8,638 nt of DNA from Chitinophagaceae bacterium (lineage in GTDB: Bacteria > Bacteroidota > Bacteroidia > Chitinophagales > Chitinophagaceae). Below, one piece after another: positions 1 to 6,948 of this stretch. A program made the position numbers and the translations under genes. The notes below the pieces were generated by a model. It had not been told where the DNA came from, did no database searches, and was given only the letters and a program-made list of their open reading frames with translations. The stretch spans positions 1-8,638 of the forward strand of contig CANKGM010000070.1 of NCBI GenBank assembly GCA_947481355.1, in the 5' to 3' direction. Numbering within the stretch: position 1 is the first letter of the stretch; the number at the start of each line of letters is the position of its first letter.

Positions 1-1389
1 CATCCAGGGACCTATTTCGTAATTTTTAACATAGCGATATCCAGTACCAATGAATTTTATCCATTCTGAATATCGTTCAAATGCTGGCATTTTCAATAAA
101 GTGTCTGCCATTTTGTAGATGTTACTTTCGTTTCTGTTCAGTGTATCATGTCTGCTCTTTGTCCAGAAACTTTCTGTTTTATCAAGTGCGTCTTCTGCTA
201 TATTGATAATTTCCTTTCGCTTATCATTTCTAATATCTGCTGAAAAAGAAATTGGAAGGCTGTCAGCGTTGATGTTTATATTTTTATAGGTGGTTGTTTT
301 ACGACCTATTAAGCTCAGGTTTTTTTTTCCAGTTACAATGAGATCTGCAATGAATTTATCTTTTATTAAAAACCAGGTAGTATCGTTAATCAGTCCGAAC
401 TCTTGAACTAAACTTAGCTTGTCTACAAAATTAATATTTGATCCAGGGGAAACTTGCAAATTCATCTTTTGAATGGCATAGCTTGAATCTGCTATCCATG
501 CATCTCCTTGGAAGGTGCTTTCTCCTTTTCTTTTAGGGAAGAATAATAAATGAAAAAATTTCTTTCCTCCTATAAATTGGGTATCTGGTACTTTGTAGTG
601 ATAATAAAGATCTCCATCATTACTAATCGGGCTTACGTATAGTTTGTCGAAGACGGGAATAAAGTTTTTATATACATTAATATTTTGATAGGTCCCGCCA
701 AGAAATTTGGTTACACTTTCATTTTTGAGTCCGATTGTTTTACTGGCTTTTATTTTTTCAATCGTTTTGTGGGGCTCTTTTTGTTTGTAGTAATCTGAAA
801 TGCTCTCTGTCATGTAGATTGGTAAAATGGGAGAGGCCTCAGAAACGGTATCAATATTGTTAAGGATGAATTTAAAGGGCTTTGGTGGCAAAATGCCTTT
901 TTGCATTTTTTCTACATTCACATGATTTAGGTCAAGCTCTAGTTTATTGTATGCCTCATAAGAGTAGCTGTCAAAGTTGCTGATATCATTGTCTTCTTTG
1001 TGTTTAATTATGCGTCTCCACAGAAGTAGTCCTTTGCCTACTTTGCTTTTCACTACCACTTCGTATGCATTTCTTTTTCGCTCCATTTTTATTTGAAGTT
1101 CAAGCTTGCTTTGTGTGGTGTCTATAAGAGTATAATTGTCTTCAAATCCTGCATAGCTTATCAAAAGTGTATCAGAAGGCCATCTGCTGAGGTGAAACGT
1201 AAAGTTACCAGCTGAGTCACTGAGTTTCGCAATGGTGCTTCTTTGAAATTTAACCGTAGCAAAAGGGATTTGCTCATCAGAATGCATGTCACGAATTACG
1301 CCGTGCATCTCTTTTGATTGAGCGTGAATCGAATTCACTGCTATCAAAAAAATATTAACTAGCGTAAACGCCTTGATGATCTTACTCAT
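1..1389 (-). CDS. DUF5686 and carboxypeptidase-regulatory-like domain protein, N-terminal part (runs off left edge)
   Basis: The frame is open for 463 codons from the ATG at 1389-1387 to the window edge, so the C-terminus is missing. Residues 1-23 look like a Sec signal peptide: a basic start (MSKIIK), a hydrophobic core, then HAQ before the likely cleavage site. Residues about 27-102 resemble the CarboxypepD_reg-like beta-sandwich (GVIRD, IPFATV, LSDSAGNFTF, DTLLISYAGF), which in Bacteroidota sits at the N-terminus of many outer-membrane proteins. From about residue 105 the sequence fits DUF5686: a region with LLLWRRII and SYSYEAYNKLELDL, an ILPIYMTESISDYYYKQ-like segment near 188-203, and beta-rich stretches. 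Family members usually exceed 700 residues and are predicted to end in an outer-membrane barrel; their biochemical function is unknown to me. The gene lies 51 bases downstream of carB on the same strand, but a TAnnTTTG box 4 bases before its ATG suggests its own promoter. The family call is by recall of motifs, without a profile search. Confidence 0.85.
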   Translation of the reverse strand, partial: MSKIIKAFTLVNIFLIAVNSIHAQSKEMHGVIRDMHSDEQIPFATVKFQRSTIAKLSDSAGNFTFHLSRWPSDTLLISYAGFEDNYTLIDTTQSKLELQIKMERKRNAYEVVVKSKVGKGLLLWRRIIKHKEDNDISNFDSYSYEAYNKLELDLNHVNVEKMQKGILPPKPFKFILNNIDTVSEASPILPIYMTESISDYYKQKEPHKTIEKIKASKTIGLKNESVTKFLGGTYQNINVYKNFIPVFDKLYVSPISNDGDLYYHYKVPDTQFIGGKKFFHLLFFPKRKGESTFQGDAWIADSSYAIQKMNLQVSPGSNINFVDKLSLVQEFGLINDTTWFLIKDKFIADLIVTGKKNLSLIGRKTTTYKNININADSLPISFSADIRNDKRKEIINIAEDALDKTESFWTKSRHDTLNRNESNIYKMADTLLKMPAFERYSEWIKFIGTGYRYVKNYEIGPWM

Positions 1390-1393
1390 TAAG

Positions 1394-1401
1394 CAAAGGT
1401 A
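1394..1401 (-). promoter_or_regulatory. Bacteroidota -7 box (TACCTTTG) for the DUF5686 gene
   Basis: Read on the minus strand this is TACCTTTG, a full match to the Bacteroidota -7 consensus TAnnTTTG. It ends 4 bases (CTTA) before the ATG at 1389, so transcription would begin at or next to the start codon. A good -33 TTG is not visible at 19-20 bases upstream, where only T-rich sequence is found, so the promoter call rests on the -7 box and its position. Confidence 0.5.
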
Positions 1402-1440
1402 AGTTTGATAGAAATGAAAGGGTAAATAAGAATGTTAATC

Positions 1441-4263
1441 TTATTTACTAAGGTGCATACTTCTTTCCTTGTATAATGTCCTGAAATAAGGGTCTCTGAG
1501 GTCTTTAATAAATCGAATGGCTTCACCAGTTGATTTCATTTCTGGACCGAGTTCTTTATTTACTCCAGGGAATTTATCAAAGCTGAAAACAGGTTCTTTG
1601 ATGGCAAATCCTTCAAGCTTTTTCTCGTAGGTGAAATCAGTGATTTTATGTGTGCCCATCATGACTTTTGTAGCAATATTTAAATAAGGTATTTGATATG
1701 CTTTGGCAATGAATGGAGTAGTTCTTGACGCCCTTGGGTTTGCTTCGATAACAAACACTTGTCCAGCTTTGATGGCAAATTGTATGTTTATAAGACCTTT
1801 GATGTTTAGTGCTCTGGCAATCTTTTCTGCATAGAATTCCATGGTAGTAACTTCCAGTGGGGTAAGGTTGAATGCTGGAAGTACAGCATTACTATCTCCA
1901 CTATGTATACCCGCTGGCTCAATATGTTCCATAACTCCCATGACATGGAAGTTTGTTCCGTCAAAAATACCATCTATCTCTGCCTCTTGGCATCTGTCTA
2001 AGAAATGGTCGATAAGTATTTTGTTGTCTGGGAGATGTTTAAGAAGGCTTACAACTGCTTGTTCCAATTCATCATCATTAATTACAATACGCATTCTTTG
2101 TCCACCCAACACATAAGATGGCCTAACCAATACTGGGAAGCCAACTTGTTTAGCCACTTCAACAGCTTCATCAACATTAAATGCAGTGCCGTAATTTGGG
2201 TAAGGAATTTCAAGGCTTTTCAGCATGTCGCTGAAGCGTCCACGATCTTCAGCGATATCCATGTTGTCGTATGAAGTACCGATGATTTTTATTCCTTTGT
2301 TATGCAGTTTTTCAGCCAATTTTAATGCTGTTTGTCCGCCTAACTGAACAATTACACCTTCTGGTTTTTCGTGTTCAATGATTTCCCAAAGGTGTTCCCA
2401 AAATACTGGTTCAAAGTATAATTTATCTGCAACGTCAAAGTCAGTTGAAACAGTTTCTGGGTTACAGTTTACCATGATGGCTTCAAATCCACATTCTTTT
2501 ATGGCAAGTAGACCATGCACACAACAATAATCGAATTCAATACCTTGTCCGATTCTGTTCGGTCCTGATCCGAGTACAACTATTTTCTTTTTATCACTAA
2601 CCTTACTTTCATTTGTGCCTTGATTTTCAAAACTACTGTAGAAGTAAGGTGTTTTGGCTTCAAATTCAGCAGAACACGTATCTACCATTTTGTATACACG
2701 TCTTATCCCAGCTGCTTTCCTTTTTTCATAAAGGGCATCTTCGCTACCATCTTGCATGATCTTACAAATCTGTTCATCACTGAAACCATGTTGTTTTGCT
2801 TTTTTAATCAGATCAATTGGTAAACTTTCTAATTTGTATTTAGCAATTTCTTTTTCGATATCAACAATTTTCTGGATCTCATAAATAAACCATCTATCAA
2901 TGCGAGTTGCTTGGCAAATGGTTTTTACACTAATGCCAAGCATGAGTGCATCCTTGATTCGGAATATTCTGTCCCACTTCGGAGTTTTGAGGTATTCTAC
3001 AATTTCATCGGCATGCATTAAACTCTTGCCGTAATAGCCTAGCCCTATTGCGTTATTTTCTAAACTCTGACATGCTTTTTGGATGGCTTCTGTGAAACTC
3101 CTTCCTATCGCCATTACTTCTCCCACAGACTTCATTTGTAAGCCGAGTGTATCATTGGCTCCCTTGAATTTATCGAAGTTCCATCTTGGAACCTTAACGA
3201 TAACATAGTCTAGAGCAGGTTCAAAGAATGCAGAGGTTGTTTTGGTGATTTGGTTTTTAAGTTCATCCAAGGAAAAACCAAGGGCAAGTTTTGCTGCTAT
3301 TTTTGCAATAGGGTATCCTGTTGCTTTTGAGGCTAGTGCTGAAGAACGACTTACCCGAGGATTAATTTCAATCGCTATGATTTCTTCTGTTTCAGGATTT
3401 AGTGCAAACTGAACATTACATCCGCCAGCAAAGTTACCAAGGTCGCGCATCATCATGATGGCCGTATTCCTCATCAACTGAAAAGCAGTATCGCTTAATG
3501 TCATTGCCGGTGCAACAGTGATTGAGTCTCCGGTATGAACGCCCATTGGATCAAAATTCTCAACGGTACATATAATGGCAACATTGTCTTTTGAGTCGCG
3601 TAATAATTCCAATTCATATTCTTTCCATCCCAAGACCGCTTCTTCAACAAGTACCTCATGAATTGGAGACGCAGATAATCCACGATTTAGCGCTTCATCT
3701 AAATATTCCTTACTCATTACAAATCCGCCGCCAGTTCCGCCTAAGGTAAAGGAAGGGCGTATTACCAATGGGAAGCCGATTTCTTGTGCAAATTCTTTCC
3801 CCTCCAAGAATGAATTTGCTGTTTTGGCTGTGGCAACCGGAACGCCCAATGCAATCATCCACTGCCTGAATTTTTCCCTGTCCTCAGCTTTATCTATTGC
3901 TTTAATATCAACACCGATGAGTCGTACATTATATTTTTCCCATATCCCCAACTCCTCTGCTTCTTTGGCTAGGTTCAGGGCGGTCTGACCTCCCATGGTT
4001 GGCAGTACAGCGTCTATATCGTTTTCTTGCAGAATTTGTTCTATACTTTCTGCCGTTAGAGGTAATAAATAGACTCGATCAGCCATCATAGGATCAGTCA
4101 TGATCGTAGCAGGGTTGGAATTAATAAGGATCACCTTAATTCCTTCTTCTCGTATGCTTCGCGCTGCTTGAGAACCAGAGTAGTCAAATTCGCAGGCTTG
4201 ACCAATGACAATTGGGCCTGAACCGATAATGAGCACTGATTTTATAGAAGTGTCTAGTGGCAT
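1441..4263 (-). CDS. carB: Carbamoyl-phosphate synthase large subunit, short form without the allosteric domain
   Basis: CarB makes carbamoyl phosphate from bicarbonate, ammonia (tunnelled from the CarA glutaminase) and two ATP, feeding pyrimidine and arginine synthesis in the cytoplasm. Both halves are present. The first (about 1-400) has GSGPIVIGQACEFDYSGSQA near 14-33, R129, R169 and the IEINPRVSRSSALASKATG block with E299 and N301, at the same numbers as the E. coli residues. The oligomerisation region is about 400-550. The second half has GSGPNRIGQGIEFDYC near 565-580, RPSYVLGG near 714-721 and IEANPRASRT with E840 and N842. The protein stops at 940, where E. coli CarB (1073) continues into its MGS-fold domain that binds UMP, IMP and ornithine; that domain is absent. 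The ATG at 4263 gives the expected N-terminus. No Shine-Dalgarno is visible. carA is not in the window. A hairpin with a T-run and a TAnnTTTG box lie just upstream. Confidence 0.97.
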   Translation of the reverse strand: MPLDTSIKSVLIIGSGPIVIGQACEFDYSGSQAARSIREEGIKVILINSNPATIMTDPMMADRVYLLPLTAESIEQILQENDIDAVLPTMGGQTALNLAKEAEELGIWEKYNVRLIGVDIKAIDKAEDREKFRQWMIALGVPVATAKTANSFLEGKEFAQEIGFPLVIRPSFTLGGTGGGFVMSKEYLDEALNRGLSASPIHEVLVEEAVLGWKEYELELLRDSKDNVAIICTVENFDPMGVHTGDSITVAPAMTLSDTAFQLMRNTAIMMMRDLGNFAGGCNVQFALNPETEEIIAIEINPRVSRSSALASKATGYPIAKIAAKLALGFSLDELKNQITKTTSAFFEPALDYVIVKVPRWNFDKFKGANDTLGLQMKSVGEVMAIGRSFTEAIQKACQSLENNAIGLGYYGKSLMHADEIVEYLKTPKWDRIFRIKDALMLGISVKTICQATRIDRWFIYEIQKIVDIEKEIAKYKLESLPIDLIKKAKQHGFSDEQICKIMQDGSEDALYEKRKAAGIRRVYKMVDTCSAEFEAKTPYFYSSFENQGTNESKVSDKKKIVVLGSGPNRIGQGIEFDYCCVHGLLAIKECGFEAIMVNCNPETVSTDFDVADKLYFEPVFWEHLWEIIEHEKPEGVIVQLGGQTALKLAEKLHNKGIKIIGTSYDNMDIAEDRGRFSDMLKSLEIPYPNYGTAFNVDEAVEVAKQVGFPVLVRPSYVLGGQRMRIVINDDELEQAVVSLLKHLPDNKILIDHFLDRCQEAEIDGIFDGTNFHVMGVMEHIEPAGIHSGDSNAVLPAFNLTPLEVTTMEFYAEKIARALNIKGLINIQFAIKAGQVFVIEANPRASRTTPFIAKAYQIPYLNIATKVMMGTHKITDFTYEKKLEGFAIKEPVFSFDKFPGVNKELGPEMKSTGEAIRFIKDLRDPYFRTLYKERSMHLSK

Positions 4264-4295
4264 GAGATTGTCTAGATTTAATGAGTTAAGGGCAT

Positions 4296-4317
4296 AAAAA
4301 AACCGGGAGGTTCCCGG
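4296..4317 (-). terminator. Terminator-like hairpin with T7 run, upstream of carB
   Basis: On the minus strand CCGGGA, loop ACC, TCCCGG (6-bp GC-rich stem, 4317 to 4303) is followed directly by seven T (4302 to 4296), the form of an intrinsic terminator. It is minus-strand only, since no T-run follows on the plus strand. It lies 33 bases before the carB ATG and about 90 bases past the stop of the small gene at 4408-4581. It could end that gene's transcript, or act as an attenuator or 5' stem-loop for carB. The sequence alone does not decide between these. Confidence 0.65.
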
Positions 4318-4321
4318 AGTG

Positions 4322-4329
4322 CAAATGTA
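4322..4329 (-). promoter_or_regulatory. Possible carB -7 box (TACATTTG)
   Basis: Read on the minus strand this is TACATTTG, a full match to TAnnTTTG, 58 bases before the carB ATG. At 20 bases upstream there is TTT rather than TTG, so the -33 element is weak. If the box is active, transcription would start at about 4320-4316, at the first base of the hairpin at 4303-4317. Confidence 0.4.
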
Positions 4330-4403
4330 AGTGAAGTGAGGTATTATTTAAAGGAATAATTTATGAAATCGGGGAAGTTTTAAAATGTGTTGAAAGTTGG
4401 TGG

Positions 4404-4421
4404 ACAATCAAGCTTGATTGT
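4404..4421. repeat. 18-bp perfect palindrome ACAATCAAGCTTGATTGT
   Basis: ACAATCAAG is followed with no gap by its exact reverse complement CTTGATTGT. No T-run follows on either strand, so it does not look like a normal intrinsic terminator. It overlaps the last codons and stop of the doubtful small gene at 4408-4581. A dimeric regulator's operator is one reading; a 3'-end hairpin of that small transcript is another. By simple odds a 9-pair perfect dyad is expected about 0.03 times in a window this size. Confidence 0.75.
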
Positions 4422-4581
4422 GAAAAGCAGCTATTTCAAAGTCTTCCACAATCATTTTTCGGTCTAATTCCGGCAACCTTATAGCATCATTTAGTTTTGA
4501 GTTATTTTTTTTCTTCATTACGCCGAAGAAGGAGAATAAAAATGCTGATGCCATTAATATGGTTTTGAAGATTTTTTGCAT
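4408..4581 (-). CDS. Doubtful small membrane peptide, 57 residues
   Basis: This minus-strand reading frame runs from the ATG at 4581 to a TGA at 4408. It extends nine codons further to a TTG at 4608 if that start is used. I do not recognise the product. Residues about 5-21 form one hydrophobic stretch (FKTILMASAFLFSFFGV), followed by a KKK and a charged tail containing LPELDRKMIVEDFEIAAF. That would fit a single-pass membrane peptide or an uncleaved signal sequence; there is no lipobox cysteine. Points in favour are that it fills an otherwise empty region, has a terminator-like hairpin about 90 bases downstream, and has a membrane-like layout. Points against are the short length, the lack of a ribosome binding site or clear promoter, and no known family. 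A weak TAnnTTG-like box (TACTTTGC, 4680 to 4673) lies upstream on the same strand. Confidence 0.3.
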   Translation of the reverse strand: MQKIFKTILMASAFLFSFFGVMKKKNNSKLNDAIRLPELDRKMIVEDFEIAAFHNQA

Positions 4582-4608
4582 ATACTCATTGTTACTATTA
4601 GTAGACAA

Positions 4609-4779
4609 TTTATTTATGTGAAATGTTGTATGGGGTTGTAATTATTTTGCCTCTTTTTTAAAAAAAGATTCTGCAAAGTACTTGTCCGCATTTTTTTTAA
4701 TGGATAATTGTTCATTCAAAGTTTCATAATGTGGGAAATTAAGGTTGATAGTCTATTTGGTGCGACTTAGTTTTGTTCG
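4609..4779. other. Gene-free intergenic stretch upstream of the M23 peptidase gene
   Basis: This is AT-rich, with runs of T and A such as T6A7 at 4654-4666 and T8 near 4691-4698. I see no RNA gene, stable GC hairpin or protein-sized frame here. The only supported signal is the promoter for the downstream peptidase gene at its right end. Confidence 0.6.
4745..4775 (+). promoter_or_regulatory. Bacteroidota promoter (TTG, N20, TAGTTTTG) for the M23-bcp operon
   Basis: A -33 TTG at 4745-4747 is followed after 20 bases by TAGTTTTG at 4768-4775, a full match to TAnnTTTG. The box ends 4 bases (TTCG) before the ATG at 4780, so the predicted transcription start falls on or beside the start codon. This is the best-formed promoter in the window and implies a leaderless mRNA. 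Confidence 0.65.
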
Positions 4780-6471
4780 ATGAAATGTTGTCGTGTATTT
4801 TTTGTTGTACTTGCTCTTTTGGTTGTCGCTCAACTCAATGCTCAGCTTAAGGTAGACCCAACCTTTTTTTCATATCCGCTTGAAATCAAACCAAAGCTCA
4901 ATGCTAATTTTGGAGAAATGCGTCCGAATCATTTTCATATGGGACTTGATTTGTCTACTGATTCTAGGGAAAATCTGCCTGTTTATGCCCCTGCCGATGG
5001 GTATATTGCTAGAATTAAAATTGAGCAAGGTGGTTTTGGAAGGGCTTTGTACCTCAATCATCCGAATGGACTCACGACTCTTTATGCTCATATGAATCGA
5101 TTTATATCTGAGGCCGAGCTTTACTTAAAGGCTCGACAATATGATTCAAGTACTTGGGCCATCGATTTGAATATTTCAGAAGAGGTATTCCCTATACAAA
5201 AAGGCCAATTGATTGGATATAGCGGCAATACAGGAGCATCTCAGGGTCCACATGTGCATTTTGAAATTCGAGATACCAAAACAGAAAACTGCTACAATCC
5301 ACTCAAGTTTAAGTTTCCAATTATTGATGATATTGCACCGTCATTACTTAAACTCGCTTTTTACAACCGAGCTAAAAGTATTTATGAGCAAGTGCCTAAA
5401 GTAGTTTCATTGGTTAAGGTTGGGAATTCATATAAAATTCCTGGTTTGATTTCTCTTCCTTTTACAGACGTATTCATTGGGCTATTTGCCATTGATCGGA
5501 TGAATGGTGTGTCTAACCAGTATGGAGTTTTTAAAACTGAATTGTTTCATGAAGACAAATTGATTAGTTCATTTGAGATGGAAGATATTGGGTATGATAA
5601 AACGAGGTACCTAAATGGTCATATCGATTTCACTACACGGTCTAAAGGGGGGGCATATTTTCAAATGCTTTTTCCTCCAATCAATTATGGGCTTAGACTT
5701 TACAAGCCAAAAGCAGCGCCATCTTCGGTTATAATAAACAAATCACCTGCTGTTTATATGTTGAAAGTATATGACGCTTATGGCAATATGTCCACCGCCA
5801 GATTCCAACTTCTGGGCAGCGAATTAAAGCAAGCTGAAACTGCAGTAGAAGGGCAGAAAATGATTCCAGGGAATGTGAATGTTGTGGAGGACGACATGAT
5901 TCGCTTTGTTTTTAATGAGGATGCTTTTTATGATAGCTTTCGTTTCAAGTATTCTGTAGTCGATGCTAATGCAGAAGATTTGATTTCTTTAACGTATAAG
6001 GTGGCTAGTGAAGATATACCAGTACATAGCTATTATAGTGTTAGCATCAAGCCCAATAGAAATAATACTGATATTGATCCGAATAAAGTGTTGGTCAGGC
6101 GAACTCGTCTTGGTAAGGTAGAAGTAAATAAAGCGACTCTAGAAAAGGAATTTTATACTGCAAGCTTCCGTGAATTAGGCACATTTCAATTGTTGGAGGA
6201 TCGAATTCCTCCTGTAATTACTTCAAATATTTATTCTGGAGAAAAGCTTTCAGGAAGTTCACGCATTACCATCGATATTGCTGACAATAACAAAAACATA
6301 AAGGGTTTTAAGGCTACTTTAGATGGGCAATGGTTGCTTTTTCAGCCTGTAGGAAATCGTTTTTTTTATTATCCTGACGAACATTTTCCAATTGGTGAAC
6401 ATAAATTATCCGTTGTTGTTTATGATGAAGTAGGCAACATGAGTAGTAAAGAATGGATTCTTTCACGTTAA
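4780..6471 (+). CDS. Exported M23 (LytM-type) zinc metallopeptidase with C-terminal Ig-like region
   Basis: This is a probable peptidoglycan endopeptidase or related factor acting in the periplasm. Residues 1-21 are a signal peptide (MKCCRVFFVVLALLVVAQLNA), with cleavage likely after NAQ. The M23 core is about 33-180 and complete. HxxxD gives zinc ligands H53 and D57, YAH gives H104, and GPHVHFEIRD gives H158 and H160, matching LytM H210, D214, H260, H291 and H293. With all ligands present it should be catalytic rather than a degenerate activator. About 38 residues separate H104 from the QLIGYSGNTG strand, roughly 20-25 more than the M23 examples I recall, so there is an insertion near 110-137. 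The remaining 380 residues are beta-rich, with VYDAYGNMS near 335 and VVVYDEVGNMS near the C-terminus, both typical of Ig-like folds. At 563 residues it matches a long M23 type I associate with Bacteroidota. The substrate is not shown by the sequence. The start is supported by the signal peptide and promoter. Confidence 0.9.
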   Translation: MKCCRVFFVVLALLVVAQLNAQLKVDPTFFSYPLEIKPKLNANFGEMRPNHFHMGLDLSTDSRENLPVYAPADGYIARIKIEQGGFGRALYLNHPNGLTTLYAHMNRFISEAELYLKARQYDSSTWAIDLNISEEVFPIQKGQLIGYSGNTGASQGPHVHFEIRDTKTENCYNPLKFKFPIIDDIAPSLLKLAFYNRAKSIYEQVPKVVSLVKVGNSYKIPGLISLPFTDVFIGLFAIDRMNGVSNQYGVFKTELFHEDKLISSFEMEDIGYDKTRYLNGHIDFTTRSKGGAYFQMLFPPINYGLRLYKPKAAPSSVIINKSPAVYMLKVYDAYGNMSTARFQLLGSELKQAETAVEGQKMIPGNVNVVEDDMIRFVFNEDAFYDSFRFKYSVVDANAEDLISLTYKVASEDIPVHSYYSVSIKPNRNNTDIDPNKVLVRRTRLGKVEVNKATLEKEFYTASFRELGTFQLLEDRIPPVITSNIYSGEKLSGSSRITIDIADNNKNIKGFKATLDGQWLLFQPVGNRFFYYPDEHFPIGEHKLSVVVYDEVGNMSSKEWILSR

Positions 6472-6481
6472 AAAATAATTT

Positions 6482-6946
6482 ATGGCAGAAATCACAGAGG
6501 GCATGAAAGCCCCTGCGTTCAGCGCAGTAGACCAAAACGGACAAAAGATTAAGCTTTCTGATTTTAAGGGGAAAAAGCTAGCACTTTATTTTTACCCCAA
6601 AGACAGTACAAGCACCTGTACGGTTCAAGCATGCAATCTTAGGGACGGGTTTAAGGCTCTTGCTAAAAAGGGGATTGTTGTGGTAGGGGTGAGTCCGGAT
6701 GATGAAAAATCGCATTTAAAGTTTATAGCAAACCATAAACTTCCATTTCAAATTATTGCTGATACAGACAAGAGTCTTGTTGAAAAATATGGTGTATGGG
6801 GTGAGAAATCGCTTTATGGCAATAAATACATGGGTGTTTTCAGGAAAACATTTTTGATTGATGAGAAGGGTGTAGTGGTTAAGGTAATTGCAAAGCCCAA
6901 GGTGAAGGTTCATGCAGATGAAATAGCTGCAGGTTTTGAGGGGTGA
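6482..6946 (+). CDS. bcp: Bcp-type peroxiredoxin (thioredoxin-dependent thiol peroxidase)
   Basis: This enzyme reduces hydrogen peroxide and organic hydroperoxides in the cytoplasm, with thioredoxin as the usual reductant. At 154 residues it is normal length for the Bcp/PrxQ group. The N-terminus MAEITEGMKAPAFSAVDQNG is typical. The active-site motif is PKDSTSTCT (PxxxTxxC) with the peroxidatic cysteine C46. A second cysteine, C51, five residues later in the CxxxxC spacing, is the likely resolving residue, as in E. coli Bcp (C45/C50). The usual Pro-Gly before the first cysteine is Ser-Thr here, which keeps the core motif. VVGVSPDDEKSHLKFIANHKLPF and the GVWGEKSLYGNKYMGVFR-like region complete the fold. 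It starts 10 bases after the peptidase stop with no promoter or Shine-Dalgarno visible, so it is probably co-transcribed. Its stop lies 2 bases from the convergent birA stop. Confidence 0.95.
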   Translation: MAEITEGMKAPAFSAVDQNGQKIKLSDFKGKKLALYFYPKDSTSTCTVQACNLRDGFKALAKKGIVVVGVSPDDEKSHLKFIANHKLPFQIIADTDKSLVEKYGVWGEKSLYGNKYMGVFRKTFLIDEKGVVVKVIAKPKVKVHADEIAAGFEG

Positions 6947-6948
6947 GA

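Noticed and set aside
1841..2823. Plus-strand frames inside carB (for example 1841-2116, 2005-2274, 2620-2823)
   Set aside because: They lie antisense within a strongly conserved enzyme gene, overlap each other, resemble no known protein and have no start signals. They are by-products of the carB coding sequence.
4313..4321. CCCGGAGTG shared exactly between the carB upstream region and the birA-rsfS region (7752-7760)
   Set aside because: Many 9-base matches are expected within a window this size, and even among the intergenic bases about one is expected. The contexts around the two copies do not match further.
4653..4667. CTTTTTTAAAAAAAG as a hairpin or terminator
   Set aside because: It is pure A/T low-complexity sequence without GC pairs, and neither strand shows a following gene end that would need it.
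5647..5653. G7 run in the M23 gene as a phase-variation tract
   Set aside because: It is a single short tract that encodes Gly-Gly in frame, the protein is intact through it, and there is no support for switching.
6600..6640. Loss of the Pro-Gly before the peroxidatic cysteine of Bcp as a sign of inactivity
   Set aside because: The essential PxxxTxxC motif and both cysteines (C46, C51) are present, so Ser-Thr here looks like ordinary variation.
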